Assembly: GCA_021828425.1 (NCBI GenBank)
Contig: JAKARN010000121.1
Location: forward strand, 1-5,536
Direction: 5' to 3'
Source of the DNA: Pseudomonadota bacterium
GTDB lineage: Bacteria > Pseudomonadota > Gammaproteobacteria > JAKAQQ01
Length of the DNA stretch: 5,536 nt
Below are positions 1 through 5,536 of the stretch, piece after piece. A program made the position numbers and the translations under genes. The notes below the pieces were generated by a model. The model was given only the letters and a program-made list of their open reading frames with translations. It was not told where the DNA came from and ran no database searches. Positions within the stretch are counted from its first letter, which is position 1. Every line of letters starts with the position of its first letter.

Positions 1-63
1 AAAGGGTGGCGAATCCAGCCCCGGCGCTTCTTTTCCGAGTACGACACAGCGAACCTGATGCAT
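1..63 (-). CDS. yggX: YggX, probable Fe(2+)-trafficking / oxidative damage protection protein (N-terminal fragment)
   Basis: Only the first 21 codons lie in the window; the gene continues past the left edge. The visible peptide reads MHQVRCVVLGKEAPG and then LDSPPF. This fits the N-terminus of the YggX family, with its conserved early cysteine (Cys6 here) and a K-E-A-x-G-L-D-x-P-P signature before the PGELG segment, which would lie just outside. The family is about 90 residues long, cytoplasmic, and linked to protection of iron-sulfur proteins from oxidation and to iron handling. The start is the ATG at 63-61, 30 bp after the mutY stop, with no strong Shine-Dalgarno sequence. MutY followed by yggX on one strand is a well-known proteobacterial arrangement (it occurs in E. 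coli), which supports the call despite the short match. The residue before PP is Ser, where many homologues have Phe. The identification rests on a short motif plus context. Confidence 0.82.
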   Translation of the reverse strand, partial: MHQVRCVVLGKEAPGLDSPPF

Positions 64-93
64 GAAAGACCCATTGAAAACCCGGCCCCGATA

Positions 94-1218
94 TTATCGC
101 ACCCTCTCCCCACCCTCCAAAGCTTGCCTCCATTCCGCAAGGAAACGTTGGATGGGCCGGGGCAGGGGTTCGGCTCCAAGCTTCCCTTCCCCCACCCACC
201 GGGTCGGGCGGTTGGGGAGCCCGCCGGCATTTTCACCCACCTCCATTTCATAAACCTCGATGTGAAGTTCGAGATGGGTCAGGGGGTGCCGCAAGGCCGG
301 ATGCCGCACCAGGCGGCCACCCGGCCTGGCCCCGAGCTTTCGGAACCAGCGTTCGGGACTGTCCTGTGGGGAGATTTCCGGGAGGCAACTCATCCCTCCC
401 CAGATCCCCTGGGGAGGACGTCTTTCAAGCAGGAGCCGGCCGCCTTTGCGGATGAGGAGAAGCTTGATCCGCCGGATCGGATGCGCGCTACGGACAGAGG
501 CCGTTTTTTTCCGGCGGATGTGGGGGATCCCGGGGTACGGGCAGTCTTCGGCGAACGGGCAGTGGTTGCAGTCCGGATCGCGGGGTCGGCAGCGGAGCGC
601 ACCCAGATCCATCACGCCTTGCGTGTAGATGCGGGCGTCTTGTTTCGGAAGAAGCGCTTGGGCCAATGCCCAAAGCCTGCTCGTTTCCCGGGCCGTGCGC
701 TCGGGATCGCGACCAAGATACAGTCGTGCCAGAAGCCGCCGGACGTTGCCATCGAGAACCGGGTGGGGGACATCCTGGCTCAAGGACAGGATTGCCCCCG
801 CCGTGGAGAGACCGATCCCGGGGAGTGCGAGCAGCGCCTCGAGCCGTGTGGGAAAGTCCCCCCCCTTTTTCATGACCTGCCGGGCGGCCTCATGGAGATT
901 GCGGGCACGGGCGTAGTAGCCGAGACCGGCAAAGTGACGGAGCACGGTTTTGGGCCGCGCCCGGGCCAGGTCGGTCACCTTTGGAAAGCGTTCAAGGAAG
1001 CGCCCGTAATAGGCCTTGACGGTTTCGACCTGGGTTTGCTGGAGCATGACTTCCGAGACCCAGATGCGATAGGGATCGGTCGTGCCCTGCCAGGGGAGAT
1101 CGTGTCGCCCAAAGTTCTTCTGCCAGGTGACGACCCGCTGGGCAAAGCGGGGGACAGCATGAACCCACGCCGCCTGCTCATCCGTCAAGGCAGGCGGTTT
1201 GCGCGTGTCCGGACTCAT
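94..1218 (-). CDS. mutY: A/G-specific adenine DNA glycosylase MutY
   Basis: This base-excision repair enzyme removes adenine mispaired with 8-oxoguanine or guanine and so prevents G:C to T:A transversions. The 374-residue product is close to the family norm (about 350). Seen in order: the N-terminal helical domain with HDLPW (39-43) and SEVMLQQTQV (55-64), where Glu56 is the expected catalytic acid; the helix-hairpin-helix LPGIGLSTAGAI (132-143); VLDGNVRR with catalytic Asp156; and a [4Fe-4S] ligand set Cys210-X6-Cys217-X2-Cys220-X5-Cys226. The C-terminal NUDIX-like 8-oxoG recognition domain starts near 245 and includes GIWGG (271-275) and HPLTH (311-315). That last motif matches the Phe-Ser-His loop of E. 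coli, with Leu-Thr-His here. I chose the ATG at 1218-1216 because it overlaps the asmA stop as ATGA. The open frame continues 54 codons further upstream, but those codons lie inside asmA and do not resemble MutY. No Shine-Dalgarno sequence precedes the ATG, which suggests translational coupling to asmA. An A5G8 run encodes Lys-Lys-Gly-Gly at 117-120. Confidence 0.97.
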   Translation of the reverse strand: MSPDTRKPPALTDEQAAWVHAVPRFAQRVVTWQKNFGRHDLPWQGTTDPYRIWVSEVMLQQTQVETVKAYYGRFLERFPKVTDLARARPKTVLRHFAGLGYYARARNLHEAARQVMKKGGDFPTRLEALLALPGIGLSTAGAILSLSQDVPHPVLDGNVRRLLARLYLGRDPERTARETSRLWALAQALLPKQDARIYTQGVMDLGALRCRPRDPDCNHCPFAEDCPYPGIPHIRRKKTASVRSAHPIRRIKLLLIRKGGRLLLERRPPQGIWGGMSCLPEISPQDSPERWFRKLGARPGGRLVRHPALRHPLTHLELHIEVYEMEVGENAGGLPNRPTRWVGEGKLGAEPLPRPIQRFLAEWRQALEGGERVR

Positions 1219-3305
1219 CCGTGGGGGATCAGATGGCCCAGGAAACCGCCCAGGAGGGATTTGGCCTTGGCACGGGCTTCGGCCTTGAGAATCGCAGAGA
1301 GGTTCGGTCTCACGCGGGGCGATTGCGGAGAGCCTGTGACCGAGATCGGGATCTTGATGCCATGCAGCGCAGGCGGCCATTCGCCTCGTCCCGCGGCATT
1401 CGGTCGGGGTGCCAAAAGGAGCTGGAGCGCGAGCCTGGGAGCCACCCAGTTGAGTTGCCCCCGGCCGGTCACCGCGAGGCCTGGGGTTTCGAGGGCGAGG
1501 GATTCGATGTTCAGGATCGGTCCGGCGAGTCGGAAGGAGAGGTTCATCCGTCCGAGCGGGGTCACCCCACCCTGCGGCCAGGACGCCGGGATATGGCCGG
1601 TCAAGGCTTGGCGTACGGCGGATACGACACGGTCGAGATTGAGGCCCTGCCAGCGGGCCTTGTGCATGGCGAGGACTCCGTTTCCGGCGAGCGTGTGCGC
1701 GAGAGCCGCCTTGTTCTCACCGGTGAAACGGGCCACGAGACTGGCATCGAGGCGCCCGGCCAGGGGCGAAAGGTTCCGGCTGCCCAGGCTGGAGACGAGT
1801 TTGCGGGCCGAGAGCTGGTGGAGATTCAGGTTGAAGGTGAGATGGGGCGCGCCCTTGGATCCTGCGGACAGTGATCCCGCCCCGGCCAGGCGACCAACCA
1901 GGAGATGGGCGGAGAGAGGGGAGGCCGTGAGAACTCCCCGGGCCATCTTCAGGTTAACCACGATGTTGTGTGCCCGGATTCCATCCGCATGGAGAGCGCC
2001 CAATCGGATGCGCCCACTCCCGGCATAGGCCTTGAGCCAGCTCAAGCTTTGTGTGTGAGCTGGACTCGCCGCTGTTTTCGCCACCGCCCGCACCGAAGCT
2101 TGGCTGGATTTTTTGCGGGAAACTCCTCCGGAAGTGGGTGGAGGAGTGTTCAGGGTCAGCGAGTTACCGTCCAGAAGGAAGGAGAAGGCGCGTGGTTTGC
2201 CCACGGTTCCCATCCGGAAGAAGCCCCTCCAATGTTCCGGGCCCAGCCCCACGGCCATCTGCGTGAGGGATAGCTCCCGTGCCGTGATGTGCCAGGCGGC
2301 CACGAAGGTCAGGGGGGGGCGACCCGTTCCGTTCCGGAGGAGATGGTCGAGCCCGGCGCCGAACCAGGGTTCGATCCGGTCGAGTCTCAGGTTCACACGG
2401 CCGGAGAGTGAGCGGAGCGCACTCGGCGCCAGTCTTCCTTCAGCTGATAAAAATCCTGTAAATCCATTACCTTGAATATTTATCTTGTGAATTGAGATTA
2501 ACTCTTTGGACAGGTTCAAACCAAGGCTTTTGGCCTCTCCGCGAAGAACCAGGTGGCGAGGTTTCGTGACCGTCAAGCGGAAGGAGGTCCCGCGGAGATT
2601 GAGTCCCTCCGTGGGTTGGTAGAGAACTTGGGTTTTGAGTTCCAGTGTGGCCGAGATGCTCTGGGGATGGTGGGTCGAGATCTGTGCCTTGAGCAGGAAG
2701 GGGAAACGCCGTGCCGGCTCGATGGGTCCTGCCTTGACCTCGCGGAGATGGAGGTGATCGACCGCCCCCGTCTTCCGATTGATCACACTGATTGTGACAT
2801 GCTGGAGATGGATCCGGCCGAGAGCCGCGAATGGAAGGCTCGTACGCCGGGGGGGTGCCTTGCTTTTCGCCGGGGCTGGCTTGGCCGCGCCGGCCAACCG
2901 GGCCAAAGGCGCATAGTTGCTGATGCCCCTCCGGTTCGTGAGGAGTGTGAGTGCGATGTGACTCAGGCTGAGCTCGGTCACTTCGATATGCCCGCTGATC
3001 AGGGGGATGAGACTGACCCCGACCGCGGCCTGGCCGACCGAAAGGAGTGGCGGCCCCTGGAAACCCGGCGGGTTTTCCAGGGTCGTCCGGCTCAGGGTGA
3101 GCCCGAGCGTCGGAAAAACCGAAAGCCGGACCGGTCCTTTGATCTTGAGCGTGAGGCCGGTTTCCTGGCGGACAAGCCTTGTGATCTCCCGGCGGACGAA
3201 CCCGGTCGGGATGAGCCGGGGTCCGATGAAAAGTACGAGGACCAGGACCAGGAGGATGCCCCCGGCAATCCAGGGGCCACGGGAACGGCCCTGGGGACGG
3301 CTCAT
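1215..3305 (-). CDS. asmA: AsmA family protein, membrane-anchored periplasmic
   Basis: The product is a 696-residue member of the AsmA family (E. coli AsmA is about 617). These proteins are anchored in the inner membrane, extend into the periplasm, and are linked to outer-membrane assembly and probably to lipid transport between the membranes. Seen: a basic N-terminus, one membrane segment at about 12-29 (WIAGGILLVLVLVLFIG), and then the AsmA N-terminal signature, including SLIPLISGHIEVTELSL (98-114) and GISNYAPL (127-134, matching the usual G-x-x-N-W/Y-x-x-L). Ala/Pro/Lys-rich linkers follow at about 139-155 and 382-418. The C-terminal AsmA domain begins near 537 with HTLAGNGVLAMHKARWQGLN, and GSPQSPRV lies near the end. 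The ATG at 3305-3303 has a GAGGAG ribosome binding site nine bases upstream. A longer frame starting at 3371 would run through the tRNA gene and is rejected. The gene is 38 bp downstream of the tRNA and overlaps mutY by four bases. Residues 262-289 are encoded by an unusually AT-rich patch. The family assignment is firm, but the exact paralogue and substrate are not known. Confidence 0.92.
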   Translation of the reverse strand: MSRPQGRSRGPWIAGGILLVLVLVLFIGPRLIPTGFVRREITRLVRQETGLTLKIKGPVRLSVFPTLGLTLSRTTLENPPGFQGPPLLSVGQAAVGVSLIPLISGHIEVTELSLSHIALTLLTNRRGISNYAPLARLAGAAKPAPAKSKAPPRRTSLPFAALGRIHLQHVTISVINRKTGAVDHLHLREVKAGPIEPARRFPFLLKAQISTHHPQSISATLELKTQVLYQPTEGLNLRGTSFRLTVTKPRHLVLRGEAKSLGLNLSKELISIHKINIQGNGFTGFLSAEGRLAPSALRSLSGRVNLRLDRIEPWFGAGLDHLLRNGTGRPPLTFVAAWHITARELSLTQMAVGLGPEHWRGFFRMGTVGKPRAFSFLLDGNSLTLNTPPPTSGGVSRKKSSQASVRAVAKTAASPAHTQSLSWLKAYAGSGRIRLGALHADGIRAHNIVVNLKMARGVLTASPLSAHLLVGRLAGAGSLSAGSKGAPHLTFNLNLHQLSARKLVSSLGSRNLSPLAGRLDASLVARFTGENKAALAHTLAGNGVLAMHKARWQGLNLDRVVSAVRQALTGHIPASWPQGGVTPLGRMNLSFRLAGPILNIESLALETPGLAVTGRGQLNWVAPRLALQLLLAPRPNAAGRGEWPPALHGIKIPISVTGSPQSPRVRPNLSAILKAEARAKAKSLLGGFLGHLIPHG

Positions 3306-3314
3306 GGCGATCCA

Positions 3315-3320
3315 CTCCTC
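3315..3320 (-). promoter_or_regulatory. Ribosome binding site of asmA
   Basis: GAGGAG on the minus strand ends nine bases before the ATG at 3305-3303. It is the clearest Shine-Dalgarno sequence in the window. It settles the asmA start in favour of this ATG over the in-frame ATG at 3371, which lies inside the tRNA gene. Confidence 0.75.
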
Positions 3321-3343
3321 GCGCTCGGGGGATTTTTGGACAG

Positions 3344-3417
3344 TGGAGCGGGTGATGGGAATCGAACCCACGTCACCAGGTTGGGAACCTGGAACTCTAC
3401 CATTGAGCTACACCCGC
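3344..3417 (-). tRNA. tRNA-Gly (anticodon CCC)
   Basis: The minus strand folds into a complete 74-nt cloverleaf. The acceptor stem GCGGGTG pairs with CACCCGC; the D arm is GCTC / GAGT with a GG-containing loop. The anticodon stem CCAGG / CCTGG encloses the loop TTCCCAA, and the T arm GTGGG / CCCAT encloses TTCGATT. The anticodon is CCC at 3385-3383, so the tRNA reads GGG glycine codons. The discriminator is U and the CCA end is encoded (3346-3344). U73 and C35-C36 are the known bacterial glycine identity elements. It lies 38 bp ahead of asmA on the same strand, and I see no hairpin followed by a T-run between them, so one primary transcript later processed by RNases is plausible. Confidence 0.97.
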
Positions 3418-3438
3418 GGATGCGAGCCTGATCAATAC

Positions 3439-3467
3439 AGCTTAAGGGCTCGCGGGCAGTCTGGCAA
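3439..3467 (-). promoter_or_regulatory. Candidate promoter for the tRNA-Gly / asmA / mutY / yggX unit
   Basis: On the minus strand, TTGCCA (3467-3462; five of six match the sigma-70 -35 consensus) is separated by 17 bp from TAAGCT (3444-3439; three of six match the -10). Transcription would begin near 3432, leaving about 15 nt before the mature tRNA 5' end. The G+C-rich stretch before the tRNA would suit a stringently controlled stable-RNA promoter. The -10 is weak, so this is a tentative reading. Confidence 0.3.
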
Positions 3468-3500
3468 GCGGAGGATTCGGCGCGTCTGACCAAACTCCTC

Positions 3501-3506
3501 TATAGT
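3501..3506 (+). promoter_or_regulatory. Candidate -10 element for the TPR-lolB unit
   Basis: TATAGT matches the sigma-70 -10 consensus at five of six positions in an otherwise GC-rich stretch just ahead of the TPR gene. No good -35 is visible; the nearest, TTCGGC at 3476-3481, needs a 19-bp spacer. Transcription from it would start near 3513. That would exclude the GTG at 3507 as the TPR start and favour the ATGs at 3516 or 3537. Confidence 0.35.
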
Positions 3507-3536
3507 GTGTGCTGGATGGATGCTTTCTCCCGGTCA

Positions 3537-5201
3537 ATGATCGAAACCCGTAGCCGAAAACTGGGGATGGGAATGTTCCTGGCTGCTCTCCTCGTGGGCG
3601 GATCTGCAGCCTCGGACCGGCTTCCGGCACGAACCCTCGCCCCCGCACCGCTTGCGGGCATGCCGCACTCCCAGCGTCAGGCGGCCAAGGATCTTCTGCA
3701 GGCCGCGGAACTCCAGTCCGATACCGTGCTGGCGGCGCGTGCGGCCTGGCTGGCCTACGAACGCGCTCATTTCCGGCTGGCCCGCCGGGCCCTCCTCTAT
3801 TGGCAGACCCTGGATCCGCGTGATCGGCGGATCGACAATCTCCTGATCCTGACCAATCTCGAGACAGGCCATCTCGGCCAGGCGCTCACCGTCCTGACCG
3901 GGCTGGTCCGTCATGTGATGTATCCCCACCAGGCGATCGAAGCCCTGCTCCAGGTGCTCGCCCGCGCCTCGGAACGTGCCCCCCGGCTCCTTTTGTTTCA
4001 GGACTGGGTGCATGAAGCTCCGACCGACCCGCTCGCCCACTGGGCGCTCGCCCGCGTGGCGGCAGCTGAGGGCCTGACCGGATTGGCTGCCCACGAGTAT
4101 GAGGCGTTGTTCCGTGAGAAGCCCAAGGATCCCATGCTGGGCCTTGCGCTCGCCAAATCCTGGATTCTCCTGGGGAGGATCCACCGCGGACTGGCCTTGA
4201 TCGAAAAGCTCGAGAAGCAAGATCTTCTGGGCACGATCCCGGCCCGCGTCAAGACGGCGGACCTGTGGATGCTGGCCGGACATCCGAAGAAGGCGGCCGG
4301 CCTGATCGACAGTCTCCCGCCCAAGGCGGCCCCCTTTGTTCCGCTCACCCGGGCCTGGATCGAAATCCAGGAGAAGCACTTGCACCAGGCCGAAAGGACG
4401 CTCACCCGGCTGCTTGAGGCGAACACGTCGAACCGCACGGCGGGCTACTTTCTGGGTTATGTCGAGGCCGATCTCAAGCATTTCCGGCGGGCCCGGGCCT
4501 GGTTCGGTTATGCCCGGGTCGGTGCCCATTTTGTCGACTCGACGCGGGAGATCGCCCGGATCGAGATGGAGCGGCAGCCGCCCCACTTCCATCAAGCGCT
4601 TCTGATCCTCGAGAAAATGTCGGAGATGGTGCCGGTCTGGGGGCCACGGCTCGTGACCCACGGCGTCAACCTCTTTGTGCGATCCGATCAGGCCTCGCAG
4701 GCCACCACGATTCTGGGCTGGGGACTCAAGCGTTGGCCGGGAAACACCGACCTGCAATATGCAAAGGCCCTGCTCGAAATCCGCCTGGGCCATTTTGCGA
4801 AAGCGATCCGGTTGCTCAAGGCGCTTGTCCGACGCTACCCCTCAGATCCCCTGTTCCTCAACGCGCTGGGATACACGTGGACGATCCGGGGCCGGCACCT
4901 GCTGCAGGCGGCGATCCTGATCCACCATGCCCTCCTGATCGATCCCTCGGATCCGGCGCTGCTGGACAGCCTGGGCTGGGTCGACTTCAAGCTGCACCAT
5001 TGGCAATCGGCCTACCGTCGCCTGGCGCTCGCGCACACGCTCAAGCCCCATGAACCCACGATTGCATTCCATTGGGGCCGGGTGCTCTGGCAGTCGGGGC
5101 ATCCACAGGCGGCACGCCGCGTCTGGCAGGAAGCCTTGGAGAGGGCTCCCCATGATGCGCGTCTCAAGCGTGCCCTGAGCCAGCCCTTGCCGCACCCTTG
5201 A
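3537..5201 (+). CDS. Exported tetratricopeptide-repeat protein, LolB-associated type
   Basis: The product has about 554 residues. Its N-terminus reads like a Sec signal peptide: basic TRSRK at 4-8, a hydrophobic stretch at about 11-22, and a likely cleavage site near SAAS (23-26), so it should act in the periplasm. There is no lipobox cysteine. The rest is helical with repeated TPR-like hairpins. The clearest repeats lie at about 403-438, 438-473, 474-507 and 508-542, with typical LLIDPSDP junctions. DSLGW (478-482) and a later HWGRVLW belong to a TPR family commonly found directly upstream of lolB in proteobacteria. Its function is not established; a role in lipoprotein handling is only suggested by position. 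No Shine-Dalgarno sequence decides the start. The GTG at 3507 and the ATGs at 3516, 3567 and 3573 are in frame. I prefer 3537 because it gives a normal signal peptide and lies downstream of the candidate -10. The stop overlaps the lolB start as TTGA. Confidence 0.85.
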   Translation: MIETRSRKLGMGMFLAALLVGGSAASDRLPARTLAPAPLAGMPHSQRQAAKDLLQAAELQSDTVLAARAAWLAYERAHFRLARRALLYWQTLDPRDRRIDNLLILTNLETGHLGQALTVLTGLVRHVMYPHQAIEALLQVLARASERAPRLLLFQDWVHEAPTDPLAHWALARVAAAEGLTGLAAHEYEALFREKPKDPMLGLALAKSWILLGRIHRGLALIEKLEKQDLLGTIPARVKTADLWMLAGHPKKAAGLIDSLPPKAAPFVPLTRAWIEIQEKHLHQAERTLTRLLEANTSNRTAGYFLGYVEADLKHFRRARAWFGYARVGAHFVDSTREIARIEMERQPPHFHQALLILEKMSEMVPVWGPRLVTHGVNLFVRSDQASQATTILGWGLKRWPGNTDLQYAKALLEIRLGHFAKAIRLLKALVRRYPSDPLFLNALGYTWTIRGRHLLQAAILIHHALLIDPSDPALLDSLGWVDFKLHHWQSAYRRLALAHTLKPHEPTIAFHWGRVLWQSGHPQAARRVWQEALERAPHDARLKRALSQPLPHP

Positions 5202-5536
5202 CGCTCAGGCGTCTCGCACCGGTCTTTCTTGCGGCCGGAATCCTCCTCCTGGCCGGCTGTGTCCTCCCTCCGCAAACCCCGGGGCTGCCTTCTGCACATA
5301 CCATCCACAGACTTGAGGCGATCCGCGGCTTTGAAATCTCGGGCGAACTCGGCGTGGTCGACCGGCAACGGGGCTTTTCAGGCTCCTTCTACTGGCGCGA
5401 TCACCGGGGGCGGAACCTGCTCATCGTGACAGCCCCGCTCGGCAGCGGGGGCTTCCGTCTGTCCGGCCATTCGGGAGACTGGCAGCTTGTGACCTCGCGC
5501 GGACGGATCCTATCGGTGCGCCACTGTCTGCGGTGC
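5198..5536 (+). CDS. lolB: Outer-membrane lipoprotein receptor LolB (N-terminal part)
   Basis: The 113 visible codons encode the N-terminal half of LolB, which takes lipoproteins from the periplasmic carrier LolA and inserts them in the outer membrane. The gene continues past the right edge. Seen: a signal peptide MTLRRLAPVFLAAGILLLAG with lipobox LAG-Cys21, and Val at +2 (not Asp), as expected for outer-membrane sorting. Then come GFEISGELGV (44-53), GSFYWRDHRG (62-71) and LLIVTAPLGS (74-83). The last aligns with the E. coli loop containing Leu68, needed for membrane insertion; the equivalent here is Leu81. The only standard start codon before the lipobox is the TTG at 5198, since an in-frame TGA lies at 5153. 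It overlaps the upstream TPR stop (TTGA) and has no clear Shine-Dalgarno sequence, so translation is probably coupled. The last eight or so visible residues look less like the family and cannot be judged without the rest. Confidence 0.9.
   Translation, partial: MTLRRLAPVFLAAGILLLAGCVLPPQTPGLPSAHTIHRLEAIRGFEISGELGVVDRQRGFSGSFYWRDHRGRNLLIVTAPLGSGGFRLSGHSGDWQLVTSRGRILSVRHCLRC

Larger units (their letters stand above)
3418..3536. other. Divergent intergenic region
   Basis: This is the only sizeable non-coding gap in the window, about 119 bp between the tRNA-Gly gene reading left and the TPR-lolB unit reading right. It must hold the promoters of both units unless transcription enters from elsewhere. 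The two candidate promoters proposed here are back to back and do not overlap. I see no clear operator palindrome and no small reading frame with a ribosome binding site. Confidence 0.6.

Noticed and set aside
858..870. Programmed ribosomal frameshifting at the A5G8 run in mutY
   Set aside because: The heptamer in frame is G AAA AAG rather than A AAA AAG, and a G GGG GGG slip would lose the Asp156 motif and the iron-sulfur cysteines. No alternative product makes sense.
58..2028. A 656-codon open frame on the plus strand, antisense to mutY and the end of asmA
   Set aside because: It has no recognisable domain, is rich in Pro, Arg and Gly, and lies opposite two firmly identified genes. Long antisense open frames are expected in GC-rich DNA. 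No ribosome binding site or promoter was seen.
2467..3315. A 282-codon minus-strand frame that overlaps asmA in another register
   Set aside because: It is a Pro/Gly/Arg-rich shadow of asmA. The asmA frame has a ribosome binding site, a membrane segment and AsmA motifs.
3333..3337. A T5 run on the plus strand after a GC-rich stretch, as a possible terminator
   Set aside because: No stable stem precedes it, and no plus-strand gene ends there. On the minus strand it is an A-run and cannot terminate the tRNA transcript.
3306..3371. An N-terminal extension of AsmA by 22 codons
   Set aside because: It would start inside the tRNA-Gly gene, adds no family-like sequence, and ignores the good ribosome binding site before the ATG at 3305.
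2553..3431. A 292-codon plus-strand frame antisense to asmA and running through the tRNA
   Set aside because: It is rich in charged residues with no recognisable domain, and it crosses a structural RNA gene on the opposite strand, so it is not credible as a gene.
3534..4793. A 419-codon open frame on the minus strand, opposite the TPR gene
   Set aside because: It has no family resemblance, and its sequence mirrors the complementary codons of the TPR gene. The plus strand has a signal peptide and TPR motifs and is the real gene.

Overview
The window is a GC-rich chromosomal segment that looks proteobacterial, most likely gammaproteobacterial or a close relative such as Acidithiobacillia. This is judged from gene content and order: asmA, mutY and yggX in a row, plus a TPR protein directly ahead of lolB. 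These are familiar housekeeping pairings in that group. No 16S rRNA gene or other taxonomic marker is present, so the genus cannot be fixed. The window is almost fully coding, and I see no mobile element, CRISPR array or phage gene.

Two transcription units diverge from an intergenic stretch of about 120 bp at 3418-3536. The leftward (minus-strand) unit starts with a complete tRNA-Gly(CCC) at 3344-3417 that has an encoded CCA end. Next come a 696-residue AsmA-family protein, the adenine glycosylase MutY (374 residues, start overlapping the asmA stop as ATGA), and the first 21 codons of yggX, which runs off the left edge. The rightward unit starts with a secreted TPR protein of about 554 residues. 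It is followed, through a TTGA stop/start overlap, by lolB, the outer-membrane lipoprotein receptor, which runs off the right edge.

The leftward unit joins an envelope protein (AsmA) to protection against oxidative damage: MutY removes adenine mispaired with 8-oxoguanine, and YggX protects iron-sulfur proteins. The rightward unit concerns outer-membrane lipoprotein biogenesis. By analogy with other proteobacteria, ispE may follow lolB outside the window.

I did not find a convincing undescribed system. The points most worth a second look are the tRNA gene at the head of the asmA-mutY-yggX unit, an 80-bp AT-rich island inside asmA, an eight-G run in mutY, and the poorly characterised TPR partner of LolB. 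The long open frames antisense to asmA-mutY and to the TPR gene are best explained as products of high GC content.
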